Below, piece by piece: positions 6,349 to 9,660 of a stretch of 9,660 nucleotides of DNA. The position numbers were made by a program, and so were the translations under genes. Below the pieces are notes generated by a model that was given only the letters and a program-made list of their open reading frames with translations, was not told the DNA's origin and searched no databases. Location: contig DCKN01000022.1 of assembly GCA_002320385.1 (NCBI GenBank), positions 1-9,660 on the forward strand. Direction: 5' to 3'. Position 1 is the first letter of the stretch, and every line of letters starts with the position of its first letter. This stretch comes from Proteobacteria bacterium UBA1673 (GTDB taxonomy: Bacteria > Pseudomonadota > Gammaproteobacteria > Comchoanobacterales > Comchoanobacteraceae).

Positions 6349-7509
6349 TTAGCCCCGTTTTTTGATTTTTTCTAATATTTGATTAATCGTGCCTGGTAAA
6401 ACCGGTAGTTTTCTTACTGGTAGATTTTTTATTTCGTTTAGGAAAGCTTTATGAATTCGGTCGTCGTATCGATCAATGCCATACTGTTCTAAGACATGTC
6501 GGGTTCCGGCAAGACCTGATCGTTTGCCTAAGATAATTCTATCATAGTCCCAGCCAACCTCGTTTGGATCTATGATTTCATAAGTGTGTGGATTTTTCAA
6601 AATGCCGTCTTGATGAATGCCAGATTCATGTGCAAATGCATTTTTACCGACAATCGCTTTGTTTTTTGGCGTTGGATAAGCTGTGATTTGGCTGACAGTT
6701 TTTGATGTTTTACACAGTTTTTTCGTATTAATATTGACTTCAACTCCATAATAATCCTTTCTGGTTTTAAGCGCCATTACAACTTCCTCAAGTGCTGCAT
6801 TACCAGCTCGCTCTCCAATGCCATTGATTGTACATTCGACTTGTCTCGCACCACCTTCAATACCTGCAAGTGTATTTGCGACTGCCATACCTAAGTCATC
6901 ATGACAATGGGTTGAAAATATTGCTTGATCAGCATTTGGAATTGTTGTGCGTAAGCGCTCGATGAGTTGTTTATATTCGTTTGGGCAGAGATAACCTACT
7001 GTATCTGGTATCGTAATGGTTGTTGCGCCTGCCTTGATGACACCTTCGATGATGCGACATAAAAAGTCAAAGTTTGTTCTTCCTGCATCCTCTGCGGCAA
7101 ATACAATGTTATCATTGAGCCGTCTTGCATAGTGCACCATAGAGACGGCTTGTTCATAAACCGTATCAGCGGATTTTTTTAGTTTATGATGCATATGTAT
7201 TGGTGAAGTTGCGATGAATAGGAAAAGACTTGATGATCGAGCTGGCGCTAATGCTTCAGCGGTCACATCGATATCTTTTTCAAGACAACGACAGAGGGCT
7301 CTGATGGTGGCATGCTTTATCGTGTGACTGATTTGATTTACGCTTTGAAAAGCGTCAGACCCCGATGCGGGAAATCCTGCCTCGATAATGTCGACATTGA
7401 GATCCTCAAGTGCTTTTGCGATAGCCAGCGTGCCTTCTAAATCAACCGATATCCCTGGGCTTTGCAGTCCATCCCGTAACGTTGTGTCTTGGATCAGTAT
7501 TTTATTCAT
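6349..7509 (-). CDS. leuA: 2-isopropylmalate synthase, short form without the regulatory domain
   Basis: LeuA condenses acetyl-CoA with 2-oxoisovalerate to 2-isopropylmalate, the first committed step of leucine synthesis. With the ATG at 7509 the protein has 386 residues. DTTLRDG (8-14) gives the catalytic Arg12 and Asp13. Other marks are IEAGFPA, IATSPIHM, AEDAGR, IPDTVGY, the metal histidines 201 and 203 in HCHDDLG, GERAGNA (Asn237), and AFAHESGIHQDG with His294 and His299. These favour LeuA over homocitrate or citramalate synthase. LeuA is usually above 500 residues; here the C-terminal leucine-binding dimer domain is absent, so feedback inhibition should be lost. DGLQ replaces the common DGEQ and GKRSG the usual GKHSG, so a different 2-oxoacid is possible. 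A GTG at 7542 would add 11 residues overlapping the previous gene; the ATG, 10 nt after that gene's stop, is preferred because family members begin close to DTTLRDG. No leuBCD genes are seen. Confidence 0.87.
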   Translation of the reverse strand: MNKILIQDTTLRDGLQSPGISVDLEGTLAIAKALEDLNVDIIEAGFPASGSDAFQSVNQISHTIKHATIRALCRCLEKDIDVTAEALAPARSSSLFLFIATSPIHMHHKLKKSADTVYEQAVSMVHYARRLNDNIVFAAEDAGRTNFDFLCRIIEGVIKAGATTITIPDTVGYLCPNEYKQLIERLRTTIPNADQAIFSTHCHDDLGMAVANTLAGIEGGARQVECTINGIGERAGNAALEEVVMALKTRKDYYGVEVNINTKKLCKTSKTVSQITAYPTPKNKAIVGKNAFAHESGIHQDGILKNPHTYEIIDPNEVGWDYDRIILGKRSGLAGTRHVLEQYGIDRYDDRIHKAFLNEIKNLPVRKLPVLPGTINQILEKIKKRG

Positions 7510-7519
7510 TGTATCATGC

Positions 7520-7921
7520 TTATTTAATTGGAATAATTCCACTACCCATCATGATGAACAGTAGGCCAATTAAAAAATAAATGCCGATGATGAGCGATAA
7601 ATAGTGTGATTTTGAATATTTTTTGACTATGCTACACCAGGTATCAGTGAACCATAGTCTAAAGACACCAACGAGCGATAAAAATCCACCAATTATGGTG
7701 GTTATTAGTGCCATATTGCTGCTGTGCATTGCTGGCATGAATGCGAACATGGTGATAAGTCCAAATACTAAGGCTAGAAATCCAGCAATAAGCACTGAGA
7801 AATGACTTGAAAGCATTTCTTTGACTAAGGGGGTCACTTCCTTAGGTTCGCTGAGATACTTGGTGGACATAACCAGTAAAATAATACCGTAAATTAATAA
7901 GACTGTGCTTGCGTCTAACAT
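7520..7921 (-). CDS. Small four-helix inner-membrane protein, unrecognised
   Basis: This 133-residue protein has four hydrophobic segments at about 4-19, 41-62, 70-90 and 107-128, with short polar links. A charged loop, KYLSEPKEVTPLVKEM, joins helices one and two, and a lysine-rich link precedes helix four. No catalytic motif and no signal peptide cleavage site were recognised. An in-frame ATG at 7963 exists, but ATG at 7921 is chosen because AAAGG lies 7 nt before it and a perfect TATAAT box lies between the two candidates. The gene ends 10 nt before leuA, so the two are probably co-transcribed and may be functionally linked to the transporters. Function unknown. Confidence 0.75.
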   Translation of the reverse strand: MLDASTVLLIYGIILLVMSTKYLSEPKEVTPLVKEMLSSHFSVLIAGFLALVFGLITMFAFMPAMHSSNMALITTIIGGFLSLVGVFRLWFTDTWCSIVKKYSKSHYLSLIIGIYFLIGLLFIMMGSGIIPIK

Positions 7922-7928
7922 AGGACTA

Positions 7929-7933
7929 CCTTT
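7929..7933 (-). promoter_or_regulatory. Ribosome binding site deciding the start of the four-helix protein
   Basis: AAAGG on the minus strand lies 7 nt before ATG 7921. It is the best ribosome site in the window and supports this start over the in-frame ATG at 7963. Confidence 0.6.
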
Positions 7934-7949
7934 TTGTTTTCTTATGGTT

Positions 7950-7955
7950 ATTATA
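7950..7955 (-). promoter_or_regulatory. Candidate -10 box for the membrane protein-leuA-transporter transcript
   Basis: The minus strand reads TATAAT, a perfect sigma-70 -10 hexamer. Initiation about 7 nt downstream would give a leader of roughly 20 nt with a good ribosome site. No convincing -35 hexamer lies at 16-18 nt; a GACA-containing site is too far. In AT-rich DNA such a hexamer can occur by chance. Confidence 0.35.
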
Positions 7956-8001
7956 TAGTCCATGTTTTGTGGTTGTGTCCGATTAATGTACTGACTGTAT
8001 T

Positions 8002-8030
8002 GTTTTAATCGTCTATTACTTTGCCCTCAA
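8002..8030 (-). promoter_or_regulatory. Alternative promoter upstream of the membrane protein gene
   Basis: On the minus strand TTGAGG and TAAAAC are separated by exactly 17 nt. Each matches the sigma-70 consensus at four of six positions. It lies in the 148-nt gap after the kinase gene and could drive the downstream genes with a leader of about 75 nt. Confidence 0.25.
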
Positions 8031-8069
8031 TACGTTTGATTAATCGATCATGAAGGGAGCACGCATAGA

Positions 8070-8984
8070 TTATGCTTCTTTGAGTGTTTTTTGTATGAGA
8101 TGTTCTATGATGCGTTTGTGTTTCTGGAATAATTTTTGGTCTGTGGTGAGGTGTGTATTTCTCTGGATCAAAAACCCTAGAATGGCTGCGGATCGATAGA
8201 TGGAAAGTATGGGCATCACGGTTTGATAGGGTGGGATGGGACGAATTTTCTGATAACCTTCAAGAAAACAGTCCCAGTGTATTTTTATGCTTTGCCATTC
8301 ATTTTGTTCGATTGAATACCAATCTTCTTCAGCAAACCCTGATCGAGCAGATGCCCAGTCAATGATTCCGCTGAGTTTGTCATTATCAATGAGTATATTT
8401 CCAGGCCTGAAGTCACGATGAATCATACATGGACCGTCGACTGTCAAGAGATTATGGCGATGTTTGGTGAAGTAATGATGGATATCCTCGATGGTTTCAG
8501 GATGAAGATAGCCTGTGCATTCGTTGATGCTTTCGTTGAATTTATTCTGAATATAGGTTTGTGCATCGCTCTGCAACTGGTTTTTCTGATTGAGGTAGCC
8601 ATAACCAGCTGTTGCATGACTGTGAATAGTGCCTAGACTTTGGCCAATCGTAAATGCAATCTCAGGATTAATCATATCCTTGCTTAATAAGTCTCCAGCT
8701 AGGACTTGCATATAGATTGCAGGCAGCATATTTTTACGTGAGGGAATCGCTTGTATGAGCTTTGGTATCGTGATTTTTTCTTTGAAAGTGTTGAGAAAAA
8801 GTCGTTCATTTTCGAATGCTTGTTCATGGGGGTAAATTTTTAATAGGGTATTTTCTTGGTGATCTTGTTGGATTTGATATACTTGAGCGTTGGATATTGC
8901 TTGATTGTGTTGAATTTTTGACCATCTGGCTTTAGGACTGAGCTGTAGATAGTGGTGATAAAAATCTAAATTCTTATGAGTCAT
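8070..8984 (-). CDS. APH-family phosphotransferase (small-molecule kinase)
   Basis: This 304-residue cytosolic protein has the aminoglycoside phosphotransferase/choline kinase fold, which moves the ATP gamma-phosphate to a hydroxyl of a small substrate. LLKIYPHE gives the ATP-binding Lys49, with FENERLFL after it carrying the probable partner glutamate. The catalytic loop is HRDFRPGN (189-196), with base Asp191 and metal ligand Asn196, and GIIDW places the second metal aspartate at 209. All key residues are present. The form HRDFRPGN rather than HGDLHPGN is a minor variant. The family includes antibiotic, choline, ethanolamine, homoserine and sugar kinases, so the name should not be read as antibiotic resistance. 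Choline is tempting because two BCCT genes lie downstream, but no choline-kinase-specific motif was seen. It follows the upstream gene by 60 nt and is separated by 148 nt from the membrane protein gene, with possible promoters in that gap. No strong ribosome site precedes the ATG. Confidence 0.85.
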   Translation of the reverse strand: MTHKNLDFYHHYLQLSPKARWSKIQHNQAISNAQVYQIQQDHQENTLLKIYPHEQAFENERLFLNTFKEKITIPKLIQAIPSRKNMLPAIYMQVLAGDLLSKDMINPEIAFTIGQSLGTIHSHATAGYGYLNQKNQLQSDAQTYIQNKFNESINECTGYLHPETIEDIHHYFTKHRHNLLTVDGPCMIHRDFRPGNILIDNDKLSGIIDWASARSGFAEEDWYSIEQNEWQSIKIHWDCFLEGYQKIRPIPPYQTVMPILSIYRSAAILGFLIQRNTHLTTDQKLFQKHKRIIEHLIQKTLKEA

Positions 8985-9044
8985 GCTGATTATTTTTCGA
9001 GATAGCAGATGGGTTATTTGTTTATACTTGGATCAATTAAATCG

Positions 9045-9660
9045 TTAAAATAGTGTTTTTGTTTGTTCGTCAAGCATGGCCTGTTTCATTTGGCTTAGCA
9101 GTGAGGGAGATAGATCAGTGCGTTTTTTTATGTTACTTGCGCATGGTGGCTCTGTCGGTTGTATTTCAATTTTTCTGAGGTTTGCCTGCGCTTCAGTCAG
9201 GTCCTGTTTCGACACTGGCCAGGAGGACGGGTCGTTGATTTTGAAATTCTTATCTCTCCATACCTGACGTACATTGATGTACGTATTATTAGGCATTAAT
9301 GCGAAATAATCGACAGCTATTCCACCGGATTTCTTTGGATCATTGGTTTCGCAGTATTCGGTGATCATCACTGCTTGGTGAGTGTTTTTTTGTAGAGTTT
9401 TCTGGGTATATTTGGCTATTTGACAGTTGCTACTTCGTGGCCTTAGCTCGTTAATAGCTTTAGTCAAGTTGCCGTTCCACGTGCACGGTATTTTGAGCCC
9501 AAAGATTAAATACATGTTCTTCCAGTTATCTAATTGCTCGTTGAGTGGTGTCATTATAATCGTAAAAGCGTTTTCGATTTGTTGACGATAGAGCTTAAAT
9601 GGTAGTTTATTTAATGTTCTTTTTTTGTTTGTAGGGCGTGAGACGGCTGCTTTTTGCCAT
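9045..9660 (-). CDS. Unrecognised protein, 5' end outside the window
   Basis: The frame is open from the window edge to TAA at 9045-9047, with 204 residues visible. The first in-frame ATG is at 9554, but it has no ribosome site. The 35 codons before it are open and read like protein (for example LPFKLYRQQIENAFTIIM), so the true start probably lies beyond 9660. The chain is soluble, mixed alpha/beta in appearance, with no membrane segment. It has a Trp/Tyr-rich middle (AVDYFALMPNNTYINVRQVW) and a polar C-terminal third with SPSLLSQMKQAM near the end. Four cysteines are scattered and do not form a recognisable metal motif. No family could be named. It is co-oriented with the kinase gene 60 nt downstream and may share its transcript. 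Confidence 0.6.
   Translation of the reverse strand, partial: WQKAAVSRPTNKKRTLNKLPFKLYRQQIENAFTIIMTPLNEQLDNWKNMYLIFGLKIPCTWNGNLTKAINELRPRSSNCQIAKYTQKTLQKNTHQAVMITEYCETNDPKKSGGIAVDYFALMPNNTYINVRQVWRDKNFKINDPSSWPVSKQDLTEAQANLRKIEIQPTEPPCASNIKKRTDLSPSLLSQMKQAMLDEQTKTLF

Noticed and set aside
7510..7542. GTG at 7542 as the leuA start
   Set aside because: It would overlap the preceding gene and add 11 residues with no family counterpart; the ATG at 7509 places DTTLRDG at the usual distance from the N-terminus.
7922..7963. ATG at 7963 as the start of the four-helix membrane protein
   Set aside because: It has no good ribosome site, and a perfect TATAAT lies downstream of it, whereas ATG 7921 has AAAGG at 7 nt.
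8063..8075. GCATA-gat-TATGC stem-loop at the end of the kinase gene as a terminator
   Set aside because: The stem is only 5 bp with a 3-nt loop, overlaps the stop codon and is not followed by a T tract in the direction of transcription.
1..9660. CRISPR arrays, tRNA or rRNA genes, insertion sequences, phage or toxin-antitoxin genes
   Set aside because: No regularly spaced repeats, cloverleaf sequence, transposase motif or matching small gene pair was seen on either strand.

Overview
The window looks like chromosome of an AT-rich gammaproteobacterium. The best guess is Legionellales, a Coxiella- or Legionella-like host-associated lineage. That placement is inferred from base composition, an ankyrin-repeat remnant, BCCT transporters and a gammaproteobacterial-type class II fumarase; no rRNA or other phylogenetic marker is present. 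No tRNA, rRNA, CRISPR array, insertion sequence or phage gene was recognised.

Layout. Positions 1-993 (minus) hold the first 331 codons of fumC, whose 3' end lies outside the window. Positions 994-1599 are a 606-bp gap between divergent genes; it holds a 14-bp perfect palindrome, an imperfect hairpin and an open but start-less minus-strand frame. Positions 1600-2544 (plus) hold an extended-SDR sugar-nucleotide epimerase/dehydratase-like gene, the only plus-strand gene. Positions 2557-3101 (minus) hold a decayed ankyrin-repeat gene with no start codon and a frame change at an A8 run. Positions 3065-9660 (minus) are a co-oriented block. In transcription order it contains a partial unrecognised protein, an APH-family small-molecule kinase, a small four-helix membrane protein, a short LeuA-type 2-isopropylmalate synthase and two tandem BCCT transporters. 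The two transporters overlap by the four bases ATGA.

How the genes may work together. The four-helix protein, leuA and the two transporters are closely spaced (10 nt, 81 nt and a 4-nt overlap) and probably share a transcript, perhaps starting from a perfect TATAAT box just upstream of the four-helix gene. The LeuA homologue ends after the catalytic part and lacks the C-terminal leucine-sensing domain, so it should escape normal feedback. Both transporters have lost two of the four positions of the BetP betaine-binding aromatic box, so glycine betaine should not be assumed as substrate. A solute-uptake and 2-oxoacid-extension module with an optional kinase is a reasonable hypothesis, but the sequence alone does not prove it.

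The most notable points are the degenerate-box transporter pair beside an unregulated leuA, and the ankyrin remnant with its poly-A frame change. No clearly new defence or mobile system was found.
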